This document shows, piece after piece, positions 55,055 through 63,252 of a stretch of DNA of 64,000 bases. Made by a program: the position numbers and the translations under genes. The DNA comes from Rhizobium sp. RM. GTDB lineage: Bacteria > Pseudomonadota > Alphaproteobacteria > Rhizobiales > Rhizobiaceae. Location of the stretch: contig NZ_JACAWV010000008.1 of the NCBI RefSeq assembly GCF_013390595.1, forward strand, positions 310,001-374,000, read 5' to 3'. The notes under the pieces were generated by a model. It ran no database searches, was not told the origin of the DNA, and was given only the letters and a program-made list of their open reading frames with translations. The number at the start of each line of letters is the position of its first letter. Position 1 is the stretch's first letter.

Positions 55055-55378
55055 ATCCCGCCGTTCAAAGGCCAGAACACGAGCGGGAAACCGGACGGAA
55101 GAAATGCACGCCTGGCGCGGGTTCTTTCGTCCGGAACGTTTCAAGTGCTGCGCGCTGGGTCGTCCCCTTGTTGCCGCGCACCCGCCGTGACGCTCCTCCT
55201 CCCGGCTCCGGCGGCCTTTTTCTTTCGTTGTCATCATCGCTTCTGTTCCTTGTTGCGCCGTCGCTCAGATGGCGGGGCTACGGTTGATCTGATGAGCAAC
55301 GAATAAGCCGCGCCCGCGCGGGCTTCACCGAATCCTTTTCCGATTTTCTTTCCTTGACGCGTTTTCAGGGGTGTTTTC
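55055..55378. other. Region after the phage tRNA without a clear gene
   Basis: 324 bases. A 28-codon frame from the ATG at 55106 (MHAWRGFFRPERF) follows GGACGGAAGAA and could be real, but there is nothing else to support it. GC-rich inverted segments near 55300 (AAGCC and GGGCTT) could be a weak terminator. I assign nothing. Confidence 0.4.
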
Positions 55379-55855
55379 GTGCGCACTATTTCCGAAGAAG
55401 AGATCCGCAGCCTGAAGGGCGCGACCGAGGCAAGCTACAAGCTGGGCGGTGGCGTCACTGATTTTCCGCTGCTGACACGCGTCAACGTTTCGACGCTCTC
55501 AAAGTATGCCAGCTTCAATGATGAGAACCGGGAAGCGCTTATCCCGATTGACGTAGCCATCGAATCCGACCGCCGCGCCAAAAGTCCGGTGATCGTTGGC
55601 GCGATGGCGCGAAAACTTGGCTTCAAGCTGGTTGTCGATGACGAACTGCAGCCTGAGGCGCGGCCCATCAATGAGGCCGACATGATGGACCTGATGTCCG
55701 AGTTTGCGGACGTCATCAAGGTTGTGCAGGAAGCCAAGATTACCGGCACACTGGGCACTGCTGCTGTTACGAAGCGCATCACCAAAGAAGTTCATGAACT
55801 GATCCGTGAACTGAAAGAGCTAATGGTCAACGCGCCGCAAAGGCCTGACCGATGA
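55379..55855 (+). CDS. Phage regulatory protein, CII-like pattern
   Basis: 158 residues. SYKLGGGVTDFPLLTRVNVS, then TLSKYASFNDENREALIPID, resembles the DNA-binding pattern of small phage CII-type regulators. The C-terminal half is helical and may oligomerise. The start is GTG at 55379. It leads a chain of genes linked by 1-4 base overlaps. The assignment is by pattern and place only. Confidence 0.65.
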   Translation: MRTISEEEIRSLKGATEASYKLGGGVTDFPLLTRVNVSTLSKYASFNDENREALIPIDVAIESDRRAKSPVIVGAMARKLGFKLVVDDELQPEARPINEADMMDLMSEFADVIKVVQEAKITGTLGTAAVTKRITKEVHELIRELKELMVNAPQRPDR

Positions 55856-56019
55856 CGCTTTTCATGGCCGAAACCAGCCGCTCAAAGCTCGTTAAGGACG
55901 CCCGCACCGCACGGGTTCTTGAGCTTTGGGAAAGCGGCAAATCCACCCACGAAATCGCAACCGAACTGGACCTTGCCGAGAGCGAGGTTTGCCGCATTCT
56001 TGAGGAGGCAGGACATTGA
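55852..56019 (+). CDS. 55-residue helix-turn-helix protein
   Basis: MTLFMAETSRSKLVKDAR leads into the helix-turn-helix KSTHEIATELDLAESEVCRI. The ATG overlaps the preceding stop (ATGA) and the stop overlaps the next start (TTGA). It is probably a small DNA-binding regulator. Confidence 0.7.
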   Translation: MTLFMAETSRSKLVKDARTARVLELWESGKSTHEIATELDLAESEVCRILEEAGH

Positions 56020-56252
56020 AACCCAACGAAAGCGTTATCGATTTTCCGTCTGTCTCCGACGCTGCTCGCGCGTTGCTGCGCGAGGTTCGTTTCGCAGGGC
56101 ACAGGATGAGTATTTCCGGCGAGGCAAAGCCCCGCGCGCTCGCGCTCGAACTATGTGGGGCCGGTTATGTCCGCACCGGCGAAACTGAGTGCGATCTTCG
56201 TTTAACCGGCTTCGGTGAAGCGTACCTCGATCAACTGATGAGGGCGCACTAA
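56016..56252 (+). CDS. Small unknown phage protein
   Basis: 78 residues starting with TTG inside the upstream stop. VSDAARALLREVRFAGHRMS and the C-terminal LRLTGFGEAYLDQLM suggest a compact winged-helix-like fold, not certain. The next gene starts in its stop (TAATG). Confidence 0.6.
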   Translation: MKPNESVIDFPSVSDAARALLREVRFAGHRMSISGEAKPRALALELCGAGYVRTGETECDLRLTGFGEAYLDQLMRAH

Positions 56253-56590
56253 TGGCGGACGAATACGATCCTTACGCAATCCACGGTCAAGCGCCGGAAG
56301 AGAAACGGCGCGCTGGCGAACGTCCTGGCGACAAACTTGGCACTGAGACCGTCGCTGCCTCGCACCTTCGGTCTTTCGTCGAGAGAATGGAGCGCCTGGC
56401 CGAAGAGAAGGAAGTCATCAAGGATGACGAAAAGGCGGTGATGGCCGAAGCGAAAGCGATGGGCTTTGACAACAAAGCTATCCGCAACATTCTTCGCATC
56501 CGCAAGAAAGATCCACAGAAGCTGGCTGAGGAACTTTCGATACTCGACATCTACCTCGTTGCTCTCGGTATGGATGAGGGCTTGCGATGA
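56252..56590 (+). CDS. GapR-like protein (DUF2312)
   Basis: 112 residues with the DUF2312 coiled-coil pattern: LRSFVERMERLAEEKEVIKD, then EAKAMGFDNKAIRNILRIRK. Chromosomal GapR is an alphaproteobacterial nucleoid protein that clamps overtwisted DNA. A phage copy next to replication genes may help fork progress or interfere with host GapR. Overlaps neighbours on both sides. Confidence 0.82.
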   Translation: MADEYDPYAIHGQAPEEKRRAGERPGDKLGTETVAASHLRSFVERMERLAEEKEVIKDDEKAVMAEAKAMGFDNKAIRNILRIRKKDPQKLAEELSILDIYLVALGMDEGLR

Positions 56591-58104
56591 CGGTGGTTGG
56601 TGAGAGAAAGCGGGCGATTCTTGCCCATGCGTGCGAACATGGTCGTTTCGATGCAGAGAACCAGAGTGATGGTAAGTCTGCGGGTATTCTCCATATGGCA
56701 GGCTATTTGGCACGCGATCCGAAAGTCTCGGGACGATTTTATCCAACGACTGCCGCATTTGAAGAAGGAGGCGTAACGCCAAGCCGTCGCTTCGATGTCG
56801 AGCGAAAGATCTCATCAATCGTCGTTGGCAAGCGGTTGCGGACACTCGACGAGGACAAGGTCGCAGCGCTCATGGCTTCCATCCCTGAGCATGGCTTGCG
56901 TAATCCTGTTTCCGTTTACGGTAACGAGGCAGACGAGACAGTCGAGCTGTCTGCTGGAGAGCATCGACTTGAGGCGATGCGGCGACTTGGCAGGGAAACT
57001 ATCCCGTGTGTTCATTATCAGGGTGATGCGCTTGATCGCGAGCTTTGGGAAATCGATGAAAACCTGATCCGAAGCGACCTCACGCCCGCTGATAGGGCAC
57101 TGTTCGTCTTTCGGCGCAAGGAAATTTATCTCCTTAAGCACCCTGAAACCGCAAACGGTGGAGACCGCCGATCAGATCGCCAACTTGGCGAACTGAAATC
57201 CACTGATGCCAAGAGGTTCACTGCAGCAACCGCTGAGGCCACAGGGCAATCGGAGCGCGCTGTACAGAGAGACGCCGAGCGTGGTGAGAAAGTCTGCGAA
57301 CGTGCCTTGCGAATGCTTTCTGGCACGCCGCTGAATACCGGCGCTACACTTGATCGTCTAAAGCGTCTCTCGCCCGAAGAGCAGGTTGTATGGATCGATG
57401 GCTCACTGCGTGAGCGTCGGCGGGTGCAGGATGAAGCCAAGCAGATCCGCACCGAGACCATGAAGATCAACAGGACTGTCCGGAATGAGATCGTCAGTGC
57501 CATTGCCTCAAAGGGGCGCACGTCGGTTGGCGAAATGCCGCGTGCCGCGTTTCCGGTTGGTTATGTCGATGCGCCTTGGCAGCAGGAAGCATGGTCGGAT
57601 GTAACGGGGCAGGACAAGGGGCTGTTGTACCCCTCCATGCCCCTTGAAGAAATCATGGCCCTGTGCGCTGGCGAAAGATCGCCGTTTACGCCGGATGCTG
57701 TGCTGTTCTTCTGGGTGCCGATGAATCGGATCGATGACGGTATTGCTGTCATGCGCGCGTGGGGCTTTGAGTTCGTCACCGCCATCGTTTGGGACAAGGT
57801 AGACATAGGGATGGGCCGTTGGGTCCGTGACCGTGCAGAGCTGCTGTTGATCGGGAAGCGAGGCAAGATTTCTCTCGCGCCCGAAATGGGAACACAGCCT
57901 CCCAGCCTCTATGCCGAGAAGAAAACTGAACATAGCCGAAAGCCAGTATGGTTTGCTGAGCAGATTGACCGGCTCTATCCTTCTTTGCCGAAACTCGAAA
58001 TGTTCCAGCGCAAGGAAAGTCTTGCCGATGGCGATATCAGGCTGACCGGAAACTGGTCGTTCTGGGGCAACCAGGCTGGCACGCCGGAAGGCGGTGCAGC
58101 ATGA
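56587..58104 (+). CDS. ParB-like domain fused to MT-A70 adenine methyltransferase
   Basis: 505 residues. Residues about 75-170 are a ParB/sulfiredoxin-type domain (GLRNPVSVYGNEADETVELS, then AGEHRLEAMRRLG); 170-310 is a helical linker with a KorB-like segment; 320-500 is an MT-A70 domain (LFFWVPMNRIDDGI, TAIVWDKVDIGMGRWVRDRA, ELLLIGKRG). The catalytic DPPW reads DAPW at 328-331. The change may keep or alter activity. It probably methylates adenine in phage DNA. Overlap with the next gene is ATGA. Confidence 0.85.
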   Translation: MTVVGERKRAILAHACEHGRFDAENQSDGKSAGILHMAGYLARDPKVSGRFYPTTAAFEEGGVTPSRRFDVERKISSIVVGKRLRTLDEDKVAALMASIPEHGLRNPVSVYGNEADETVELSAGEHRLEAMRRLGRETIPCVHYQGDALDRELWEIDENLIRSDLTPADRALFVFRRKEIYLLKHPETANGGDRRSDRQLGELKSTDAKRFTAATAEATGQSERAVQRDAERGEKVCERALRMLSGTPLNTGATLDRLKRLSPEEQVVWIDGSLRERRRVQDEAKQIRTETMKINRTVRNEIVSAIASKGRTSVGEMPRAAFPVGYVDAPWQQEAWSDVTGQDKGLLYPSMPLEEIMALCAGERSPFTPDAVLFFWVPMNRIDDGIAVMRAWGFEFVTAIVWDKVDIGMGRWVRDRAELLLIGKRGKISLAPEMGTQPPSLYAEKKTEHSRKPVWFAEQIDRLYPSLPKLEMFQRKESLADGDIRLTGNWSFWGNQAGTPEGGAA

Positions 58105-60005
58105 ACGCCTACGCCGGAAACCTCTTCGACCTTCGCCAATCTGTTGCCGTTCCTGCTCTCGGTCCACATGGTCCATTCATCGTCGATAGCTTCGCTGGTG
58201 GCGGTGGCGCGTCTACCGGTATTGAACAGGCGCTTGGCCGGTCGCCTGACTTCGCCATCAATCACAACGCGGCGGCTCTGGCGCTGCACGAGGCAAATCA
58301 TCCCGAGACAATCCACCTCTCGGAAAACGTCTACAAGATCGATCCGCTCGATCACTTGCGCGGCAAGCATATTGGCCTCGCCTGGTTCTCCCCCGATTGC
58401 AAGCATTTCAGCAAGGCGAAGGGCGGCAAGCCGGTTGAGCGCAACATTCGCGACCTGTGCTGGATCATTCCTGGCTGGATAGAGCGCATCCAGCAGAGCG
58501 GTGGCAAAGTCGATGTCGTCATCATGGAAAATGTCGAGGAGTTCAAGGATTACGGCCCGCTGATCCAGACCGACAAGGGATTGCGGCCAGATCCGGAGCG
58601 CAAAGGTCAGGCTTACCAGAAATGGTGCAAGAAGCTGCGGCAGCTCGGCGCGAAAATGGAGAGCCGCGAGATCCGTGGGCGCGATTACGGTGCCACGACC
58701 ATCCGCAAGCGGCTCTTTGTCATCATGCGTTTCGACGGCCAGCCGATTGTTTGGCCGGAGAAAACGCACGGCGCGCCCGATGACGCTGACGTTATCGCCG
58801 GTCGTAAGTTACCGTGGCCAATCATGGCCGATGAGATCGACTGGAGCCTGCCGTGCCCGTCGATCTTCGACACCTCTGCCGAGATCTGGGAAAAATTCGG
58901 TGTTCGCTCGGTGCGGCCAATTGCCGAAGCCTCACAGGCTCGCGTTGCGCGTGGGTTTGACCGGTTTGTCCTGAAGGCAAAGCGGCCTTTCCTCGTCAAT
59001 TTGACGCATGGTGGAAGGATCGAAGATCTCGACGACAGTCTGAAGACAATCACGGGGGCGCATCGTGGTGAGAAAGCGCTGATTTCTCCGTCCGTCCAGC
59101 GTTTCAATACTGGTGCGACCGGCGTTGCCATGGACGATCAGCTTCCGACGATCACGGCAAACAGCTACATCAAGCGTCCCGGTGGCGCAGCACCTCTCGG
59201 CTTGCTGGCGCCGGTTCTGACCTATGCTCAGCAGGGCGGCGCTTGCCGTTCCGTATATGGGCAGTCGCATACCATCACCGCCAGCAAGAAAGATCAGAAT
59301 TCCGTTCTGGTCGGCTACATGGCTCAGGCCAATAATGACAGCCGGCGTGTCGGCGGCGTAAATCCGGGCCGTCCGCTGGATGAGGCGTTGTCGACCGTAA
59401 CGCAGACCGGCAGTCAGCAGCAGCTCGTCTCCGCCTATATCGCGCGCGATTTCGGAACCTCAACCGGTCACAGCGTCACAGAACCTTCTGCGACGATCAT
59501 GCCGGAAGGGCAGGGCAAGAGCCGCCTGATCATGCCGTACCTGCAATCTTACTACGGGACCGGCGAAGGCGCCCGTGAGGACGACGCCTGCCGCACGATC
59601 ACGACGCGTGATCGCTTCGGGCACATCGAAGCGACCGTGGACGTTCCGCCCTTCACGGAAGCACAGGCCGCGCGGGCGCGGCAGGTTGCAGACTTCCTGC
59701 GGGCGCATGGCGTCTGGGATGAGCGTGAGTTCGTCACCATTGAAATCGACGGCGTAGTGTTCGTCGTTGTCGACATCGGCATGCGCATGCTGTCGCCGCG
59801 TGAGCTTTTCAATGCTCAGGGCTTCCCGCGTGACTATCAGATCGACGGTTATTTTGACCGTTCGCAGGGCGATGCGCCGGTATGGATGCCGTTCTCGAAG
59901 GAGGTGCAGGTCTCCTGCGTCGGCAACAGCGTTTGCCCACCTGTCGCAAAGGCTCTGGTCGCCGCAAACTGCGGCTACCTCGCAGTCACGGCGGTGGCGG
60001 CATGA
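58101..60005 (+). CDS. DNA (cytosine-5) methyltransferase
   Basis: 634 residues, longer than usual because of a large target-recognition region (about 220-520). Motif I is VDSFAGGGGAS, motif IV WFSPDCKHFSKAKGG with catalytic Cys100, motif VI VIMENVEEF, motif VIII RDYGATTIRKRLFVIMR, and motif X FSKEVQVSCVGNSVCPPVA at the end. No restriction enzyme is adjacent, so it most likely protects phage DNA. Confidence 0.92.
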   Translation: MNAYAGNLFDLRQSVAVPALGPHGPFIVDSFAGGGGASTGIEQALGRSPDFAINHNAAALALHEANHPETIHLSENVYKIDPLDHLRGKHIGLAWFSPDCKHFSKAKGGKPVERNIRDLCWIIPGWIERIQQSGGKVDVVIMENVEEFKDYGPLIQTDKGLRPDPERKGQAYQKWCKKLRQLGAKMESREIRGRDYGATTIRKRLFVIMRFDGQPIVWPEKTHGAPDDADVIAGRKLPWPIMADEIDWSLPCPSIFDTSAEIWEKFGVRSVRPIAEASQARVARGFDRFVLKAKRPFLVNLTHGGRIEDLDDSLKTITGAHRGEKALISPSVQRFNTGATGVAMDDQLPTITANSYIKRPGGAAPLGLLAPVLTYAQQGGACRSVYGQSHTITASKKDQNSVLVGYMAQANNDSRRVGGVNPGRPLDEALSTVTQTGSQQQLVSAYIARDFGTSTGHSVTEPSATIMPEGQGKSRLIMPYLQSYYGTGEGAREDDACRTITTRDRFGHIEATVDVPPFTEAQAARARQVADFLRAHGVWDEREFVTIEIDGVVFVVVDIGMRMLSPRELFNAQGFPRDYQIDGYFDRSQGDAPVWMPFSKEVQVSCVGNSVCPPVAKALVAANCGYLAVTAVAA

Positions 60006-60295
60006 ACCTGCTCATTCCACGCATTGAACGGCTTGAGGCGGCGCGGACACGCGAGGAGCGGGCGGCGTGGCTGCTGACGTGCCCGCTCGACGTTCTTCTC
60101 TCCTGCGAAATGACCATCCGGAACCGGCTGCTCAATGCCCATTTCCGCGAGGGCCTCGACTATCTCGACATCGAACTGACAGATCTGCGGCGCGAGCGCG
60201 GCGCAGACGGGGACAAATCATTGCGCATGGAAGTCGGTGCAGCACGAGGGCGTCTGGAACGCATCGCGCTCGGCATTCCTGTGGTACGGTATTAA
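60002..60295 (+). CDS. Unknown phage protein
   Basis: 97 residues, helical and charged (MNLLIPRIERLEAARTREER, LDIELTDLRRERGADG). It starts in the methyltransferase stop (ATGA) and precedes the replication gene by 13 bases. No family recognised. Confidence 0.68.
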   Translation: MNLLIPRIERLEAARTREERAAWLLTCPLDVLLSCEMTIRNRLLNAHFREGLDYLDIELTDLRRERGADGDKSLRMEVGAARGRLERIALGIPVVRY

Positions 60296-60308
60296 GGGGG
60301 ACGGGCAG

Positions 60309-61553
60309 ATGAATGAGCCCAGACTATCCATCATTCCCGGCTGGATCATCGCAGATCCGCGCCTGAAAGGGAAAGACCTGCAAGTGCTCTGCATGCTTGG
60401 CCGGAACGCGAACACGCGCCACGGGTGGTGTAGGCGTAGCCAGGTGAAGCTTGCGCAGGCGCTGAGCTGCTCGCGTTCGACGGTGCAGGCTTCCATTACG
60501 CGGCTCGTCGAAATCGGCGCGTTAGAACGACGTGAGGTTCTCAGCTCCAGTGGCCGCGACAGCGCACACTGGTATCGCGTGATCTACGATTCTGCCGTCG
60601 ATAGCTCTGCGTTTGATGCATGGGACGAGGACGATCAAAAGGAATTTGATCCTAATTCTGAGGGTGATCATTCCGCACCCCCTGCCGGTATATCGGCACC
60701 CCCTGCCTACCCAGAGTCGGCACCCCCTGCCGACTCTAGACCGGCACCTATTAACGCCTATCCTTTAACGCCTGATGCTGAACGAAAAGAGAGAGACGCG
60801 CCTGCGGGCGGTGTTTTGAGGAATGAGGAAGAAAATCCGAAATTGATCGAAACGGCGTTCAAGCGGTTCTTCGTTGGTTGGAAAACCGCCATCAGCGACA
60901 GCGAGCCGGATGCACGCCGGGAATGGGCATTGCTCACGCCGGAGGAGAGGGCGCAGGCTCTGGAGCATTCCGACGCCTACCAGGCAGCAGCGTTGTCGAT
61001 CGGACGCAAGCATCTCTGCTCCGCAGCAAAATACCTCAAGGAGCAGCGCTGGACGAAGCTTTCCGCCCAAAAGGTCGTATCTCCGCAGGCAGAGAGCAAG
61101 GAGGTCTTCACGGTGTTCTCTCGCGCTGGCCGCGCCCTGCTGACCTCAAAGCTTCTGCAGCCGGTCCGGGCATTGTCGTTGACGACGCTGGAGCAGCACA
61201 TCATCGACAATAACCCGGAGAAGAGCGACCTCATCTGGCGGGACAAGAACGAGAAGCAAGGCTGGCCAGAGGCTGTGCAGCTCATCGAACGCAAGCGCTT
61301 CACTGTCGTCAACCGCATCGTTGAGATCAGCAAGGACTTTGAAAGGGTCTCTGTGGGTGGTGAGGTCTGGGAGGCTTGGAAGCGCGCCTATGCGGAGCGT
61401 TGCTGGCCTTGGCCTTCTGCTCCTGAAGTCTTGGAGTTCGCGCAGTTCCCACGTTTGCCACCTGATGTGAGCGACCTGGACGCTGCTGTCGCTGTGGCCA
61501 TCGACAACTTCAATGCAAGACTGAACGAGGGACGGAACGATGATGCAGCATAA
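60309..61553 (+). CDS. Phage replication initiation protein, helix-turn-helix type
   Basis: 414 residues, comparable in layout to lambda O. The N-terminal winged helix contains IIADPRLKGKDLQVLCMLGR and QVKLAQALSCSRSTVQASIT, then LVEIGALERRE. Residues 120-145 are a repeated SAPPA segment whose DNA forms iteron-like repeats. The C-terminal part (EEWALL-like REWALLTPEERAQALEH and onward) probably binds the helicase loader or helicase. AAGGGGG precedes the ATG at 60309. Confidence 0.82.
   Translation: MNEPRLSIIPGWIIADPRLKGKDLQVLCMLGRNANTRHGWCRRSQVKLAQALSCSRSTVQASITRLVEIGALERREVLSSSGRDSAHWYRVIYDSAVDSSAFDAWDEDDQKEFDPNSEGDHSAPPAGISAPPAYPESAPPADSRPAPINAYPLTPDAERKERDAPAGGVLRNEEENPKLIETAFKRFFVGWKTAISDSEPDARREWALLTPEERAQALEHSDAYQAAALSIGRKHLCSAAKYLKEQRWTKLSAQKVVSPQAESKEVFTVFSRAGRALLTSKLLQPVRALSLTTLEQHIIDNNPEKSDLIWRDKNEKQGWPEAVQLIERKRFTVVNRIVEISKDFERVSVGGEVWEAWKRAYAERCWPWPSAPEVLEFAQFPRLPPDVSDLDAAVAVAIDNFNARLNEGRNDDAA
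60673..60748 (+). other. Iteron-like repeats, candidate phage replication origin
   Basis: CGGCACCCCCTGCC occurs at 60694-60707 and 60718-60731, with a one-mismatch copy (CCGCACCCCCTGCC) at 60673-60686 and a half copy at 60742-60748. Spacing is 21 and 24 bases. The third copy is the centre of a perfect 10-base inverted repeat (60713-60737). Like the lambda origin, it lies inside the initiator gene. Confidence 0.55.
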
Positions 61554-62190
61554 GTTTGGTGATATCTCGCATGTCTCTCTGATGGGTATAATGAAGCTTG
61601 AGCGCATTGCGAGGGACACAGCGCGGATCGCTCACGAGCGCGAATCGGCATCGAAAGTGAGGGCGCATAATTCAACCGAATCGGCGTGGGTGATCGCCCG
61701 AGTGGGCTATGGGCGAGAAAAGTCTGTTGAAAGTGCCATGATCGAGGCCGGTATTGAGGCTTGCGTCATCATGAGAATGGGGCCGGAAAGAAAGCGTCAT
61801 GGACGGCGGTTGCCAGCCTCTAGCCTGCCTGTCTTCAACGGAATTGTGTTCGTTTACTGCCTGCCTGATAACCATGCTTTGCGCGGTATCCTGTCTTTTG
61901 AGGGTGTGAAAAACATCGTTATGGGCAGCGACAAAGCCATTCGAGTTAGTTGTGAAACTATCAATGAGTTCAAGGAATTGGCGCACAGCGGTGCTTATGA
62001 CTTCAGCCGGAGCGCTGGCGCTATCAGGAAGGGCGACAAGGTCAGGATAACGAGTGGCCCGTTCGTTGGTTATGAAGTGTCGGTGGACGCATTCGGAGAG
62101 GGTGGGCATGGCGATGCTGTTGTCACCGTCGTGATCTTTGGAAAGCCAACAGTGTTCAATATGCCGCTTGCAATGCTTGAGAAGTTGTGA
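61540..62190 (+). CDS. NusG-like transcription elongation/antitermination factor
   Basis: 216 residues. The NGN domain (about 45-130) shows AWVIARVGYGREKSVESAMI and LPVFNGIVFVYCLPDNHALR; the C-terminal KOW domain shows IRKGDKVRITSGPFVGYEVS. It is located between replication and terminase genes, where lambda has Q, so it probably controls late transcription. A terminator follows within 130 bases. Confidence 0.85.
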   Translation: MMQHKFGDISHVSLMGIMKLERIARDTARIAHERESASKVRAHNSTESAWVIARVGYGREKSVESAMIEAGIEACVIMRMGPERKRHGRRLPASSLPVFNGIVFVYCLPDNHALRGILSFEGVKNIVMGSDKAIRVSCETINEFKELAHSGAYDFSRSAGAIRKGDKVRITSGPFVGYEVSVDAFGEGGHGDAVVTVVIFGKPTVFNMPLAMLEKL

Positions 62191-62355
62191 GTACAAATCT
62201 GCTCACGGTCGATGCGGTTCTTAGTGGCGATTACGTTTCACGCCCGCACCCAGTCCTGACAGTCTCCCAAGCGAGACACCGATTCAGGGCCAGTGCTACA
62301 GCTATGCGACCATGACGATGAGGCGACCAGCAGGTCGCCTTTTTGCATTGTGGGT
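62191..62355. terminator. Intergenic region with terminator before the late genes
   Basis: AGGCGACC (62321-62328), AGCA, GGTCGCCT (62333-62340) and five T form a good Rho-independent terminator. It lies directly upstream of the HNH and terminase genes, a likely target for the NusG-like protein. Confidence 0.8.
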
Positions 62356-62715
62356 ATGGGCAGACTTACCACTCTCAAATCACGGATCGGCAAGCTGCCG
62401 CCTCGTCTTGGTCCAATGCCGGGCGATGAGCAGGATAGAAACCGTCAGCGCGACAACAGTCTTGCATACCGATCTTGGTACAAGACAAGCCGATGGCAGA
62501 AGCTTCGAATGTCAGTGCTGATCCGAGACCTCTTCACTTGCCAGATGGTTGGCTGCGGTCGCGTTGATGGCAATACGTCGAGATTGGTAGCTGACCACAA
62601 GATGCCGCATCGCGGTGATGAGCAATTGTTCTGGAATGAGAACAATCTGCAGTGCCTTTGCAAGCCTTGTCACGACCGATTGAAGCAAAAGCAGGAACGA
62701 GCCGCTGGTCGGTAG
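62356..62715 (+). CDS. HNH endonuclease
   Basis: 119 residues. The HNH/McrA fold is clear: CQMVGCGR zinc pair, ADHKMPHRGDEQLFWNENNL (His and Asn catalytic positions) and QCLCKPCHDRLK. HNH nucleases beside the terminase help DNA packaging in cos-type phages. The ATG at 62356 lies 11 bases after the terminator. Confidence 0.9.
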   Translation: MGRLTTLKSRIGKLPPRLGPMPGDEQDRNRQRDNSLAYRSWYKTSRWQKLRMSVLIRDLFTCQMVGCGRVDGNTSRLVADHKMPHRGDEQLFWNENNLQCLCKPCHDRLKQKQERAAGR

Positions 62716-62790
62716 GGGGGGGCGGTCAAAAGTCTCGAAAGCCCTTCGCCTCTAGACCCGCGCCCCCCACATTCGGAGATTTTTTTTACC

Positions 62791-63252
62791 GTGGCAGACG
62801 ATTTTTCCGGCAAGGATGTCGAATACGATCTGTTCGGCAAGCCGATCATGCCAATCAAGGATCGGCGCGGACGGCCATCGTTTGCGAAAAACCAAGAAAA
62901 TCAGGAGCTTGTATGCCTCCTTCGGGCCGCAGGTTGGACACAGGCGCGGATTGCCGGTTACCTTGGATGCGATGAGAAGACTTTAAGAAAGAATTTTTCC
63001 CGAGAGCTTCAGGACGGCGCTGACCAGATCGAGGGTATGGCCCTTGAGGTCACGCTCAAAAAAATGAAGTCCGGTAATTCGGTCGCGATATCGCGGATCT
63101 TCGACATCATCGAAAAACAGGGCGCGCCCGCTGTACCGATCCCGAGAGCCCCGGAAAAGAAGCCGGATGAGAAGCTTGGGAAGAAGGAGGCCGCCGACAG
63201 AGACGCCCAAACGGCGCATGAAGGCACACCATGGGCTTCGCTTCTGCAATAA
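62791..63252 (+). CDS. Terminase small subunit (probable)
   Basis: 153 residues: a helix-turn-helix for DNA recognition (WTQARIAGYLGCDEKTLRKN), an oligomerising helix and a charged tail (RAPEKKPDEKLGKKEAADRD). The start is GTG at 62791 with GGAG upstream. Assignment rests on the helix-turn-helix and position between HNH and the large subunit. Confidence 0.8.
   Translation: MADDFSGKDVEYDLFGKPIMPIKDRRGRPSFAKNQENQELVCLLRAAGWTQARIAGYLGCDEKTLRKNFSRELQDGADQIEGMALEVTLKKMKSGNSVAISRIFDIIEKQGAPAVPIPRAPEKKPDEKLGKKEAADRDAQTAHEGTPWASLLQ

Noticed and set aside
54710-55237. Minus-strand frame with QRQDLNLRHRGYEPRGMT across the phage tRNA
   Set aside because: tRNA-derived artefact; it did help point to the tRNA gene itself.
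60713-60737. Palindrome inside the replication gene read as a terminator
   Set aside because: No T-run follows, and it lies mid-gene among repeats, so an origin-type role fits better.
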